Notes: generated by a model from the sequence alone, not told the origin. 64,000 nucleotides of DNA from Streptomyces sp. PKU-EA00015 (GCF_013387495.1 NZ_JABZEE010000042.1:1-64000); one strand, 5' to 3'. Positions 49,935-59,578 are shown, counted from the first letter of the stretch. Numbers and translations: made by a program.

Positions 49935-52066
49935 CCCCGCTCCCGCGCCCCGGCCAGCGCCTCGGACCGCGGCGCGGGCACCTCGATCGCGGACTCCACG
50001 TAAGGCGTTTCGGTGGTCGGCAGGGGCTCGGGGGACCGTACGGCGCGGACGCAGATCACGGCCGCGTGGCCGATGACCAGGGTCACGAGCACCAGGAAGA
50101 CGGCCATGATGACGCCGTCGACGGTGGAGTTGAGCACCACCGTGTGCATGTCGTCGAGCGACTTGGCGGGGGCCAGCACCTTTCCGGCGTCGAGTGCGTC
50201 CGCGTACAGCTCGCGCTGGGCGAAGAAGCCGATCTTCGGGTTGCTGTCGAAGATCTTCTGCCAGCCGGCGGTGTAGGTGACGGCCACGTCCCAGGCCAGT
50301 GGGATTCCGGTGACCCAGGCCCAACGCAGCTTGCCGGCCTTGACGAGCAGCGTCGTGGCGACGGTGAGGGCGATCGCCGCGAGCAGCTGGTTGGCGATGC
50401 CGAACAGCGGGAAGAGCTGGTTGATCCCGCCGAGCGGGTCGGTGGCGCCGACGTAGAGGAAGTAGCCCCACAGTCCGACGATGACGGCGCTGGTGATCCA
50501 GATGCCCGGCTTCCAGGTGACCCGGCCGATCGGCTTCCAGACGTTGCCGAGCATGTCCTGGAGCATGAAGCGGCCGACCCGCGTGCCCGCGTCCACCGTG
50601 GTGAGGATGAACAGCGCTTCGAACATGATCGCGAAGTGGTACCAGAACGCCTTCATGCCCTGGCCCCCGAACACCCCGGAGAAGATCTCCGCCATGCCGA
50701 AGGCGAGGGTGGGCGCCCCGCCCGTGCGGGAGATGAGCGTCTGTTCCTCGACGGACTTCGCGGCCGCCGCCAGGTCGCCCGGCGAGATGGAGAAGCCGAG
50801 TCCCGCCACCGCCTGGGACGCGCTGTCCACGGTGGTGCCCAGCAGACCGGCCGGGGCGTTCATCGCGTAGTACAGGCCGGGGTCGAGCACGGAGGCCGCG
50901 ACGAGGGCCATGACGGCCACGAACGACTCCATGAGCATCGCGCCGTAGCCGATCAGCCGGACCTGCGACTCCTTCTGGATCAGCTTGGGTGTGGTGCCGG
51001 AGGACACGAGGGCGTGGAAGCCGGAGAGCGCGCCGCAGGCGATGGTGATGAACAGGAACGGGAACAGCGCCCCGGCGAAGACCGGGCCGGCGCCCGAGGC
51101 GGCGAAGGGGCTGACGGCGTCGTTCCTGAGCAGCGGTGCGCTCACCACGACGCCCACGGCCAGCAGCACGATCGTGCCGATCTTCATGAAGGTGGACAGG
51201 TAGTCCCGGGGAGCCAGCAGCATCCACACGGGCAGCACGGAGGCTACGAATCCGTATCCGACCAGGCAGAACACGAGCGTCGTCGGCGCCCAGGTGAAGG
51301 CGCCGGCCAGCGAGGAGTTCTCGACCCAGCCGCCGCCGACGATGGCGAGAAGCAGCAGGACGACGCCGATGACGCTGGTCTCGACGACCCGGCCGGGGCG
51401 CAGGTAGCGCAGGTAGAACCCCATGAACAGGGCGATGGGGATCGTCATCGCCACCGAGAACGTGCCCCAGGGCGAGTCGGCCAGCGCGTTGACGACGACG
51501 AGGGCGAGCACCGCCAGCAGGATGATCATGATGGCGAGGACGGCGATCAGCGCCGCCGCGCCGCCGGTCCTGCCGAGTTCGTCGCGCGCCATCTGGCCGA
51601 GGCTCTTGCCGTCGCGGCGCATGGAGAGGAAGAGGACCACCATGTCCTGCACCGCACCGGCGAAGATGACGCCGACGACGATCCAGATCGTGCCGGGAAG
51701 ATAACCCATCTGCGCGGCCATGACGGGACCGACGAGCGGTCCGGCGCCGGCGATGGCGGCGAAGTGGTGACCGAACAGGACGCGTCGGTCGGTGGGTTGG
51801 TAGTCGATGCCGTCGTCCAGCCGCTCGGCCGGGGTGGCGCGGTGGTCGTCGAGCTCGAGGACGCGTCGGGCGATGAAGCGGGAGTAGAAGCGGTAGGCGA
51901 TCGCGTACGAACCGAGGGCTGCCACGACCAGCCAGACGGCGGAGATCTCCTCGCCCCTGGCCAGTGCGACCATGCCCCAGGCGAGGGCGCCGACGAGGGC
52001 GACGCCCGTCCAGGTCAGGATCGTTGTCGGAGTGGGTCTCGCGCTGCGGGCGCCGTTACGTAGCAC
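49931..52066 (-). CDS. cstA: Carbon starvation protein CstA family transporter
   Basis: A 711-residue membrane protein with about 16 hydrophobic segments. Typical segments are TDRRVLFGHHFAAIAGAGPL, VGPVMAAQMGYLPGTIWIVV, FITIACGALSGFHALVSSGT, GTTPKLIQKESQVRLIGYGA and AFWYHFAIMFEALFILTTVD. CstA/BtsT proteins import pyruvate or peptides on carbon limitation. GTG 52066 is chosen for GGAG five bases upstream; upstream in-frame codons to 52147 have no ribosome site. Divergent from the solute:sodium symporter gene. Confidence 0.94.
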   Translation of the reverse strand: MLRNGARSARPTPTTILTWTGVALVGALAWGMVALARGEEISAVWLVVAALGSYAIAYRFYSRFIARRVLELDDHRATPAERLDDGIDYQPTDRRVLFGHHFAAIAGAGPLVGPVMAAQMGYLPGTIWIVVGVIFAGAVQDMVVLFLSMRRDGKSLGQMARDELGRTGGAAALIAVLAIMIILLAVLALVVVNALADSPWGTFSVAMTIPIALFMGFYLRYLRPGRVVETSVIGVVLLLLAIVGGGWVENSSLAGAFTWAPTTLVFCLVGYGFVASVLPVWMLLAPRDYLSTFMKIGTIVLLAVGVVVSAPLLRNDAVSPFAASGAGPVFAGALFPFLFITIACGALSGFHALVSSGTTPKLIQKESQVRLIGYGAMLMESFVAVMALVAASVLDPGLYYAMNAPAGLLGTTVDSASQAVAGLGFSISPGDLAAAAKSVEEQTLISRTGGAPTLAFGMAEIFSGVFGGQGMKAFWYHFAIMFEALFILTTVDAGTRVGRFMLQDMLGNVWKPIGRVTWKPGIWITSAVIVGLWGYFLYVGATDPLGGINQLFPLFGIANQLLAAIALTVATTLLVKAGKLRWAWVTGIPLAWDVAVTYTAGWQKIFDSNPKIGFFAQRELYADALDAGKVLAPAKSLDDMHTVVLNSTVDGVIMAVFLVLVTLVIGHAAVICVRAVRSPEPLPTTETPYVESAIEVPAPRSEALAGARERG

Positions 52067-52625
52067 AGTTGCTCCAGTTGCCGGGGTCTCCTGCACGGAG
52101 GCACGGAGAACACGCGAAGCGGATCGGATACGCGCGACGAGGATCACGACGCGCGGCGGATCCGCGGAACGGATTCACGGAGGAGTTGCGGTCGGCCGTG
52201 CATCGGTTGACAGCGGGTTTCCGGAAGTTTTCGGCCACCGTTGTCAATGGTGGCCGCCAGGCACGGTGTTCGGGCGTCTCCCGCGGCGTGCCCGCTACTG
52301 ACGGGATTTCGGGCAGGTGGAGGCGTCACTCCGCACGCGGTCCTTCCCCACGTCGCGGGTCTAGCACTTGGCTGAATTCAGTGGTTCACTCCTCAACTGT
52401 CGGTGGCCGGCTCTGGGGGCCGGCTTCCTCCGTGCTGGTGACTCGTTCGGCCTCGCGACGGCCTCCTGGCATGGCTTCCTCGTCCGTTCAGTTGCGTTCG
52501 GTCCCGCCGGGGTTTACCGCGACGTGGCCGGATTTCCACCGCCGACGGCCGGTGCGCCGTCGCCCCCTGGCGGTGAATCCGACGGCCGTGAACGGACATC
52601 AGGCCACAACGAGCGTGGAGGAGCC
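52067..52625. promoter_or_regulatory. Divergent cstA / symporter control region
   Basis: 559 bp with no credible gene. TTGACA occurs at 52207-52212 on the plus strand, and TGTCAA at 52233-52238 gives TTGACA on the minus strand, so two opposed sigma-70-type -35 boxes lie within 32 bp; I cannot assign clear -10 boxes. A GCCGGC...GCCGGC hairpin is near 52415-52432. The rest is featureless. Confidence 0.4.
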
Positions 52626-54173
52626 ATGAGTAACCTCGCCCCTGTGATCACCTGTACGGCTGTCGTACTGGTGGCCTCGGCGACCGCGCTGAGGGGTGCC
52701 CGCCTCACCTCGGGCGGCACCAGGGTCAGGGCGGACCTCGAGGACTGGGCACTGGCCGACCGCCGCCAGGGCGGTGGTCTCATCTGGTGCCTGCTGGGCG
52801 GCACCGTCTACACCGCGTACACGTTCACCGCGGTGCCTGGCGCCGTCCTCACCTCCGGTGGCATCGGGTTCTACGCCCTGCCCTACACAGTGATCATCTG
52901 CACGATCGCCTTCGTCCTGCTGCCGCGGCTGGCATCGGCGGCCCGTGCCCACGGGCACGTCACCGTCGCCGACTTCGTGCGGGAGCGGTACGGCTCGCCG
53001 CTGCTCGCGCTCGCGGTCTCGCTCACCGGGATCTTCGCCACGATGCCGTACATCGCCCTCCAGCTGCTCGGGCTACGGGCAGTCCTCAGCGTGCTCGGGC
53101 TGCGGCCCGACGGACTGCCGGGCGACGCCGCGCTCACGGCCGTCTTCGCCGTACTGGCCGTCTCCACCTACCGGTACGGGCTGCGGGCGCCCACCCTGGT
53201 GTCGCTGGTGAAAGCCGTGCTCGTCGTGGGCGCCACGATCACCATCGGCGCGCTCGTCCTGACCGAACTGGGCTCGCCCTCGTCCTTGTTCGCCCGCGCA
53301 GACGCGGCGCTCGTGGCACGCGACGGCGTCTCCACCCTCGTCCCCGACCCTTCCCTGGCGCCGGCCTACGCGTCGTTGGCCCTGGGCTCGGCGCTCGCGC
53401 TGTTCGCCTTCCCGCACGTGCTCCTGGTGGCCTTCTCCGCCCGCTCGACGGACGTCCTGCGGCGCTCGTCCGTCGGTCTGATGGGCTGGACGACGATGCT
53501 CGGCCTGTTCGCCCTGTTCGGGATCGCGGCACTCGCGGCGGGCGTCCGGCCGCCGCCCGGCCGCTCGGAACTGGCGATCCCCCTGCTCGTCCTCGACCTC
53601 GCACCCGGCTGGGCGGCCGGACTCCTCCTGGGCGCCATCGTCGTGGCGGCGCTCGTGCCGGCCGCCGTGATGTCCATCGGCGCGGCGACGCTCTTCGCGC
53701 GCAACGTCTACCTGGAGTTCGTCAACCCCACGGCCACGGATGCCCAGGTGACCCGGATGGCCCGGCTGATGTCGCTGGTCGTCAAGGTCGGCGCGCTGGC
53801 CTTCGCGCTCGGGCTGCGCGATCAGGCCGCGATCAACCTCCATCTGCTGGGCGCGGTATGGGTACTGCAGATCCTGCCGACGATCGCGCTGGGCCTGCTG
53901 CACCGCACCCCGCACCGCGTCTCCCTGCTCGCCGGATGGCTGCTCGGCATGGTCGTCGGCACGGCCCTGGTGAACGCGAGCGGCTTCTCCTCCCTGGTGT
54001 CGCTCGCCCTCGGCCCCGTACAGGTCCAGGTGTACGCCGGCGTCGTCGGCCTCGCCGTCAACCTCGGCGTCGTCGCGCTGACGAGCCCGCTGCTGGACCG
54101 GCTCGGCGTGCCGCGCGGCCTGGCCGGAGTGCTGAGACCGGCCCGCTCGACGCACGACGGGGAGGTGGCGTGA
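52626..54173 (+). CDS. Solute:sodium symporter (SSS family)
   Basis: A 515-residue membrane protein with 13 hydrophobic segments. SSS features are DLEDWALADRRQGGGLIWCL, GFYALPYTVIICTIAFVLLP, VTVADFVRERYGSPLLALAV, MPYIALQLLGLRAVLSVLG, LVAFSARSTDVLRRSSVGLM and AATLFARNVYLEF. It is an actinobacterial acetate/pyruvate- or proline-like symporter; the substrate is unknown, but placement opposite cstA suggests a small organic acid. ATG 52626 follows GGAGGAG. Its stop and the sigma gene's start share a base (TGATG). Confidence 0.88.
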   Translation: MSNLAPVITCTAVVLVASATALRGARLTSGGTRVRADLEDWALADRRQGGGLIWCLLGGTVYTAYTFTAVPGAVLTSGGIGFYALPYTVIICTIAFVLLPRLASAARAHGHVTVADFVRERYGSPLLALAVSLTGIFATMPYIALQLLGLRAVLSVLGLRPDGLPGDAALTAVFAVLAVSTYRYGLRAPTLVSLVKAVLVVGATITIGALVLTELGSPSSLFARADAALVARDGVSTLVPDPSLAPAYASLALGSALALFAFPHVLLVAFSARSTDVLRRSSVGLMGWTTMLGLFALFGIAALAAGVRPPPGRSELAIPLLVLDLAPGWAAGLLLGAIVVAALVPAAVMSIGAATLFARNVYLEFVNPTATDAQVTRMARLMSLVVKVGALAFALGLRDQAAINLHLLGAVWVLQILPTIALGLLHRTPHRVSLLAGWLLGMVVGTALVNASGFSSLVSLALGPVQVQVYAGVVGLAVNLGVVALTSPLLDRLGVPRGLAGVLRPARSTHDGEVA

Positions 54174-54844
54174 TGAGGCGTACCGAGCGCACGGAGGGTA
54201 CGGAGCGCATGGAGCGCACGGACACGCCGTGGCGCCGTGGCCGCACCGCCACGGAGCGCGGCGCCGCAGTCGCCTCCCCCCGTCCCGTCTCCTCCTCCGA
54301 GGACGCGCCGGCGCCGATGCCCGCGGGCACCGAGCCCGGTGTGGACCTGCGGGACGTGGAGCGGGAGACGGCGATGATCCGGCTCTTCGACGGCTACCAT
54401 GCCCAACTCGTCCGCCTGGCCGTGCTGTTGGGTGCCGAGCAGGACGCCGAGGACGTGGTCGCGGAGGCGTTCTGCGTGCTGCACCACCGGTGGTACCGAC
54501 TCCGTGCGCCGGAGGCCGCGCCCGCGTACCTTCGTTCTGTGGTGTGCAACCTCGTGCGGATGCGGATACGGCGCCTTCAGGTGTCCCGTCGCCATGCCGA
54601 CATGGAGGTCTCCGAGATCGCCTCCGCGGAGGCCACGGCGATGCTCCACGAGGACCAGCGGCAGGTCGTCGACGCGCTGAAGAACCTGCCCACCCGGCAG
54701 CGTGAGGCACTGGTCCTCCGCTACTGGATGGACCTCAAGGAGAGGGAGATCGCCGAGTCGATGGGGATCAGCACGGGTGCGGTGAAGTCGCACATCTCCC
54801 GCGGGATGCACGCGTTGTCGCGGGCCATGGAGACCCATCGATGA
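54173..54844 (+). CDS. Sigma-70 family (ECF-like) RNA polymerase sigma factor
   Basis: A 223-residue sigma factor. Region 2 is IRLFDGYHAQLVRLAVLLGA, EQDAEDVVAEAFCVLHHRW with LRSVVCNLVRMRIRR. Region 4 is LPTRQREALVLRYWMDLKER and EIAESMGISTGAVKSHISRG. A poorly ordered N-terminal ~60 residues begin with a repetitive RTERTEGTERMERTD stretch; the true start may be later (for example the ATG before ERTDTPW). Coupled to the symporter upstream and to a small membrane protein downstream (ATGA). Confidence 0.9.
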   Translation: MRRTERTEGTERMERTDTPWRRGRTATERGAAVASPRPVSSSEDAPAPMPAGTEPGVDLRDVERETAMIRLFDGYHAQLVRLAVLLGAEQDAEDVVAEAFCVLHHRWYRLRAPEAAPAYLRSVVCNLVRMRIRRLQVSRRHADMEVSEIASAEATAMLHEDQRQVVDALKNLPTRQREALVLRYWMDLKEREIAESMGISTGAVKSHISRGMHALSRAMETHR

Positions 54845-55101
54845 GTGTGGACGACCCCGAGGCCCGGCTGCGCGACACCCTCGACTCGCTGGCGTCGACG
54901 GTGGTGCCGTCGCCCGACGCCTACGCCAGGGCCCGCTCGGAGTGGCAGCGGCGGGACCGGCGGCGCCGGCTCGTCATGCTGGTGCTCGCGGTGCTGATCG
55001 TCGCCGTCGCCGACCTGGTGGGACTGTGGGCACTGCACTCCTTCGCCGCCCCCGACCGGCCGCCGGGCCAGGAACGGATCGACGTGATCGTCCAGCCGTG
55101 A
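54841..55101 (+). CDS. Small single-pass membrane protein, possible anti-sigma-type partner
   Basis: An 86-residue protein. The N-terminal 50 residues are helical and charged (DDPEARLRDTLDSLASTVVP, ARSEWQRRDRRRRLV), one membrane helix spans LVMLVLAVLIVAVADLVGLW, and a short outer tail ends in IDVIVQP. The layout (cytosolic helix, one TM, short outside) and the four-base overlap with the sigma gene suggest an anti-sigma-like partner, but no zinc anti-sigma motif (HxxxCxxC) is present. Confidence 0.72.
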   Translation: MSVDDPEARLRDTLDSLASTVVPSPDAYARARSEWQRRDRRRRLVMLVLAVLIVAVADLVGLWALHSFAAPDRPPGQERIDVIVQP

Positions 55102-55112
55102 CGTGCACACAG

Positions 55113-55152
55113 GGGAACGGGGCCGCGGAGCGAACTCCGCGGCCCCGTTCCC
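55113..55152. terminator. Strong bidirectional terminator
   Basis: A perfect 18-bp stem (55113-55130 with 55135-55152) and a CGAA tetraloop, between the sigma operon and the convergent PLP-enzyme gene. Confidence 0.85.
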
Positions 55153-55161
55153 AGTGCGGCG

Positions 55162-56574
55162 TCAGCCCATGTCGCCCGACAGCTCCCACACGGCGTCGAC
55201 GACGCGCTCCACGTCCTCCTTCTGGTGGAACAGGTGGGTGGACACCCGGACGGCCTGGTGGGACCGGGCCGAGCCGATCACGGGGAAGTCACTGGTGCGG
55301 ATCACGATGCCGTGCTCGTCCTTGAGCCGGGCGACCAGTGTCGCGGTCTTCTGCCCGTCGTGGACGTCACGCGGGTCACGGAAGGGCGCGAAGGAGGTGA
55401 GAGCGCACACCAGACGGGGGTCGTCCTTGGGCGAGTACAGGGAGTCCACGCCCCACCGCTCGACGATCAGCTCCTTGAGGTACGCCGACAGGCCGAGCAC
55501 ATGGTCCTGGATGCGCTGCCGCCCGATGCGGTCCCACACCTCGCAGACATGGCGCACGCCGGCCATGACCGCGAGGCTGCTGTTGCCGACGGTCTGGAGG
55601 TCGGAGGCGATGTCGTAGCTCTCGGTGGGGCCGTCGGAACGGGGCGGCACTCCGCCTTCGGCGGGGTAGCCGCTGGACACCACGGGCCAGAACTCGGGCA
55701 GCGGGTTGGGGTTGTAGCGGGCCAGCACCTTGTTGCGGATGTAGAGGATGCCCGTACCGCCGGGCCCGCACTGCCACTTCGCCGCCGACCCGGCGAGGAA
55801 GTCGACGCCCAGTTCGTGGAAGTCGTACGCCATCATGCCGGGGATGTGCGCACCGTCGACGACGCTGATCAGTCCGTGGTCCTGCGCGAGCTTCGCCAGC
55901 ATGGCGATCGGCAGCATGGTGCCGGTCTTGTAGGTGGGGGCGGAGAACACGAGCGCCTTGGTGCGCGAGGTGATGGCCCGCCGGAACAACTCGACGTAGT
56001 CCTCGGCGCGTTGCCTGTTCCCCACGGGCAGGGCGACCCGCTTGATCACAACGCCGTGGCGGTCCCGGGCTACGGCCATGGGCACGTTGCCGCCGGAGTG
56101 CTCGTGATTGGTGGTGAGGATCTCGTCGCCCTCCTCGAGGGCGAGACCGGCGAGGATCTTCGACATGCCGTCGCTGGTGTTGTGGGAGATCACGAGCTCG
56201 TCGGGATCGCACCCGTAGCCGCGGGCCGCGACGGCACGGACGTCGGGGAAGTCGCTGTAGGCCGATATCGCCCCGGCGGCGACCTCGCGGTGGACCCGGT
56301 CCACGGTCTCGACGACCTCGCGCGGCGGCGAGCCGACGGTGCCGACGTTCATGAAGAGGATGTCCTTGTCCAGCATGAACAGGCGCTCGACCTCGCGCCA
56401 GTAGCCGGGGGACGACGGGGCCGGGAGCGTGGCGGCCGTCGCGCCGGGCGCGGCGGCGTGCGCGGCCGGGGCGGCGCCGACCGTCCCGATACCGACGCTC
56501 GCCGCGCCGGCTCCCAGGAATCCGACGAAGCCGCGCCGGGAGACCCCGGAGCGGGTGCGTGTGTGTCTCGACAT
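55162..56574 (-). CDS. Tat-exported class V aminotransferase-fold PLP enzyme
   Basis: A 470-residue protein. The twin-arginine signal is SGVSRRGFVGFLGAGAASVG, with an Ala-rich cleavage zone AAPAAHAAAPGA. The catalytic domain is like isopenicillin-N epimerase and cysteine desulfurase: FMNVGTVGSPPREVVETV, VISHNTSDGMSKILAGLALE, TTNHEHSGGNVPM, VVDGAHIPGMMAYDFHELG and the PLP lysine in GSAAKWQCGPGGTGILYI (about residue 263). Tat export allows the folded PLP-bound enzyme to act outside. The substrate is not known. A secreted RidA is encoded 67 bp upstream on the same strand. Confidence 0.88.
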   Translation of the reverse strand: MSRHTRTRSGVSRRGFVGFLGAGAASVGIGTVGAAPAAHAAAPGATAATLPAPSSPGYWREVERLFMLDKDILFMNVGTVGSPPREVVETVDRVHREVAAGAISAYSDFPDVRAVAARGYGCDPDELVISHNTSDGMSKILAGLALEEGDEILTTNHEHSGGNVPMAVARDRHGVVIKRVALPVGNRQRAEDYVELFRRAITSRTKALVFSAPTYKTGTMLPIAMLAKLAQDHGLISVVDGAHIPGMMAYDFHELGVDFLAGSAAKWQCGPGGTGILYIRNKVLARYNPNPLPEFWPVVSSGYPAEGGVPPRSDGPTESYDIASDLQTVGNSSLAVMAGVRHVCEVWDRIGRQRIQDHVLGLSAYLKELIVERWGVDSLYSPKDDPRLVCALTSFAPFRDPRDVHDGQKTATLVARLKDEHGIVIRTSDFPVIGSARSHQAVRVSTHLFHQKEDVERVVDAVWELSGDMG

Positions 56575-56641
56575 GACATGTCCCTTCAGCTGTGACTCGA
56601 CGGACTGCGATGCGACCGAGCGCTGCTCGGCGGACGGCGAC

Positions 56642-57145
56642 TCAACGGACGGCGATGGCGGAGATCTCGACCTTGGCGTCCCGCGGCACGCGGGCGACCT
56701 CGACGGTGGCGCGCGCAGGCGGCGCGGCGGACCCGAAGAACTCGGCGTAGGCGGCGTTGAAGCGGGCGAAGTCGTCGAGATCTGCGAGGTACACAGTGGT
56801 GCTCACCACGTGCGACAGCGACATCCCGTCGGCCTTGAGCACGGCCTCGACGTTGCGCAGCACCTGCCGCGTCTGCTCCTCGACGGAGGCGCCGGCGGGG
56901 ATGGCCCCGGTGCTGGGATCGATGGGCAGCTGCCCGGAGACGAAGGTGAGGTTCCCGGCGGAGATCCCCTGCGAGTAGGGCCCGATGGCGGCGGGCGCGT
57001 CGGGGGTGGCGACGACGCGGTGCCGGGATGTCTGCTCGGCGACGGCGGCGGAGCCGCCGATCCCGACGGCCAGCACGGCGGCCGCGGCCAGGGCCCCCAG
57101 CGCCCGTCGGCGGCTCCCCGGCCGGAATGTATTCGAGGTCTGCAT
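56642..57145 (-). CDS. Secreted RidA-family (YjgF) enamine/imine deaminase
   Basis: A 167-residue RidA protein with an N-terminal export signal: a basic FRPGSRRRALGALAAAAVLA segment and a hydrophobic core ending near SAAVAEQTSRH. The mature domain has the family motifs AIGPYSQGISAGN, VSGQLPIDPSTG, VVSTTVYLADLDDFARFNAA and the catalytic arginine in PPARATVEVARVPRDAKVEI. Cytosolic RidA hydrolyses reactive enamines released by PLP enzymes. ATG 57145 follows GGGAGG at seven bases. Likely transcribed together with the PLP enzyme. Confidence 0.9.
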   Translation of the reverse strand: MQTSNTFRPGSRRRALGALAAAAVLAVGIGGSAAVAEQTSRHRVVATPDAPAAIGPYSQGISAGNLTFVSGQLPIDPSTGAIPAGASVEEQTRQVLRNVEAVLKADGMSLSHVVSTTVYLADLDDFARFNAAYAEFFGSAAPPARATVEVARVPRDAKVEISAIAVR

Positions 57146-57312
57146 TCGCTGTCCTCCCGCACGCATCGACACATGGACACGCCCTCGTTCGGGGCGTTGC
57201 ATGCTGGTTGGTTGCGGGAGGCTGGGCGGAGGTTTACGGACGGGGGCATGGGATTGGCGTAGTTGTCCGATCCCCTGGGCGGCGCGGGTATCGACACCGC
57301 CCGGAGGTGGTG

Positions 57313-58624
57313 TCACAGCCCTCGCTGATGTTCTCGAACATAGGTGAAGCCACGCGGCAGTTCATGAGGGCCTACCAGGCCGGCCGCGGCATGGTCCTGC
57401 CGGTAGGCGGCCCTCGCCTCCGCGCTCGCTTCTTTGCCCAGGTGGCCGATACGCATCAGATGTCCGGCAACCCGGTGTGCACTCACCTCATGTGTGGCAT
57501 GGAGAGGATTCGCCTCCAGATCTTCCTCCCCGGCGGGACGCACCACGGGGACGTAGCAGAGCAGCGGGACGAGCGGTTCGCCGGTGCGTGCGGGGTGGCG
57601 GAGGAAGCCCCCGGCGCCGAGGCTGCCCTGCCCCCTGGTGAGCACGCCCCGGGACAGCAGGCGCTCAACGGCCGCGCTTGTCCTGCCCCGTGCCGGTGTG
57701 TTCGGCCTGCTGCGCTCTGCGGTGTTACTGAGCAGGGCGTTCTCCGGCAGGAAGGCCCTGCCCTTCTCGTCCAGGTAGCCCAGTTCGCGCAGGGTGAGCA
57801 GCACCGCCTCCTCGACATGGTCGACTCCTTGCGCCCACGGCCGCGAGATCGCGCGTCATGATCCTTGGGTCGTACTCGAAGCGGACGTAGCAGCCGTCGA
57901 TCACCTGGGGCTTGCTCAGCGGCGTGAGAAGGACACGGATATTGGTCCAGAGGTCCCACCGCACCGACACACGGGTGCCGGGCAGAACGAAACGCGGCCA
58001 GTCGAAGCCCACGAGTATCGGAGGGTCGCCCTGAATGTCGGGCTTCACGTCGTGTGGCGCCCAGAGGTTTCGGCTGAACTTGCCGCCCCGCCAGAAGCTG
58101 ATGTGCAGCGCGTGCCGCGGAAGCCTTCTGGCCGTCTCCTCCGGTACAGGCAACGTCCTCCCCGCGATGTGCTCCGCGCGCACGACGAGTTTCCACTCCA
58201 CCGCTTTGCTGGTGTGGGTGACGTCGCAGGGCGCCCCGCCGTCCGGTTCCTCGATCCCAAGCCGGGGGGCGTCCGCGGCAGTCGGCCGCTCGTCCTGCGG
58301 GTCCGGCCGGTCCTGCCGAGGCACAGGGGCGGGTTCCGTCGCGGAAGCCGGGGTGCCAAGGCCGATACCGGTGCCCAGCTGCGCCGGTGACCGACCGGAA
58401 CCGCCGGTATCGGACTGGACACGCCCGTAACATCCGTTGCACACCAGCCGACCAGGGTCGCCGGGGTCCGTCGCGACAAGCTTCGCCGTCTTGCGCTGCT
58501 CGCAGTGGGAGCAGAGAAAAGAGGTCACCGACTCGAGCCGGAAGAGCTGCATTCCACCCTTCGGCGGGTAGGTCTTCACGATCTTTGCGTTGAACACTGC
58601 GATGCCCCCCGGCCCGTCCACCAC
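57313..58624 (-). pseudogene. Frameshifted zinc-ribbon hypothetical protein gene
   Basis: Two frames join into one protein of about 435 residues. The first (58624 to about 57835) encodes a zinc ribbon (FLCSHCEQRKTAKLV, then RLVCNGCYGRVQ), a low-complexity linker and a beta-rich domain with LHISFWRGGKFSRNLWAPHD and VDGCYVRFEYDPRIMTRDLA near its end. The second, one base out of phase, reads AQGVDHVEEAVLLTLRELGY and continues to a basic C-terminus. The sense breaks near 57825-57842 in a G/C-run. A single-base error or true mutation is possible. Function unknown; a nucleic-acid role is suggested only by the zinc ribbon. Confidence 0.65.
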
Positions 58625-58734
58625 TCACCCTCACGCCGGCGCGGCGCCTGCACCGGAGCACCTTGCGGGTCACGGTACTCCGCCCCACTGTAGGTACACC
58701 TCAAGGGCGTCCACCCTCGCGTAGGCAGTGGGGT

Positions 58735-59328
58735 TCAGGGTGCGGACACGGGCGATGCCGGCACCGCCTGGAACACCACATCCGAGGCGTGCGGGGTGAT
58801 CTCGACGTCACTTCCGAGAGCCCATTCGGCCACCCGCGAGACCACGGCCGCGGGAATCCGTTCGCTGATGCCCGGGGCCGCCGGGATGTCCTGCGTGGCA
58901 TGCGCGTCGTGCGGCAGGACGACGCGGTACCCGAGCGCCAGCGCCGTACGAGCCGTGGCCTGTACGCACATCTCGGACATCACACCACAGATGGCAAGCG
59001 ACTTCACGCCGGCATCGGTCAACAGGCGCTCCAGAACGGTTCCTTGGAAGCCGTCGTCCTCAGGTTTGCGGACGACGGCCTCAGTGGGCCCGGACTCGAC
59101 GGCGTGATGGAGCGCCCAGCCGGGCGTGTGCGGCTCGTCGTCCGCCCCGGCGGGACCGTCGTTCTGGAGGTGGATGACGAGCGCCCCGCTCCTTCGCGCC
59201 CGCGCGATCAGGTCGGTCGTCCGGTCCACGAGGCGGACGGCGTCGGGTACGGCGCCGCTGCCGGAGACGAACGCCGACTGAACGTCCACCACGATGAGGG
59301 CCTCTACGGGCTGCAGGTGAGTGCTCAT
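58735..59328 (-). CDS. Isochorismatase-like cysteine hydrolase
   Basis: A 197-residue protein of the isochorismatase/nicotinamidase fold. The catalytic triad is visible: Asp in ALIVVDVQSAFVSG, Lys in AVVRKPEDDGFQGT and Cys in CGVMSEMCVQATARTAL, with the usual cis-peptide VMSE. Members hydrolyse amides such as nicotinamide, ureidoacrylate or isochorismate. Start ATG 59328 (MSTHLQPVEALI). No pathway neighbours. Confidence 0.9.
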   Translation of the reverse strand: MSTHLQPVEALIVVDVQSAFVSGSGAVPDAVRLVDRTTDLIARARRSGALVIHLQNDGPAGADDEPHTPGWALHHAVESGPTEAVVRKPEDDGFQGTVLERLLTDAGVKSLAICGVMSEMCVQATARTALALGYRVVLPHDAHATQDIPAAPGISERIPAAVVSRVAEWALGSDVEITPHASDVVFQAVPASPVSAP

Positions 59329-59578
59329 GGCGTCATCATGACTGTCGCCATCACGCGCCTCCACCCGGTTTGGGTCTCTGAATATGAGTTTCCGTGGAAC
59401 ACCCTGACCGGCGCCGTCCACGGGCTCCGACAGCACCGGGTCGCAGCAGCGGCGCCGTCTTCGTGTCGCGCGGGGCGAACCGTCCCCACATCACTCGGCA
59501 GGGGCTCTCCCGGGGCTTGACCTGAATTCGAGGCCGGTCGCGACGGATCCAGGAGGGCGGCGACGCTCCCGGCTGCGG

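Noticed and set aside
52067..52625. Open frames within the cstA/symporter gap
   Set aside because: Composition is Arg/Pro-rich in all frames, with no ribosome sites; promoter-like boxes are a better reading.
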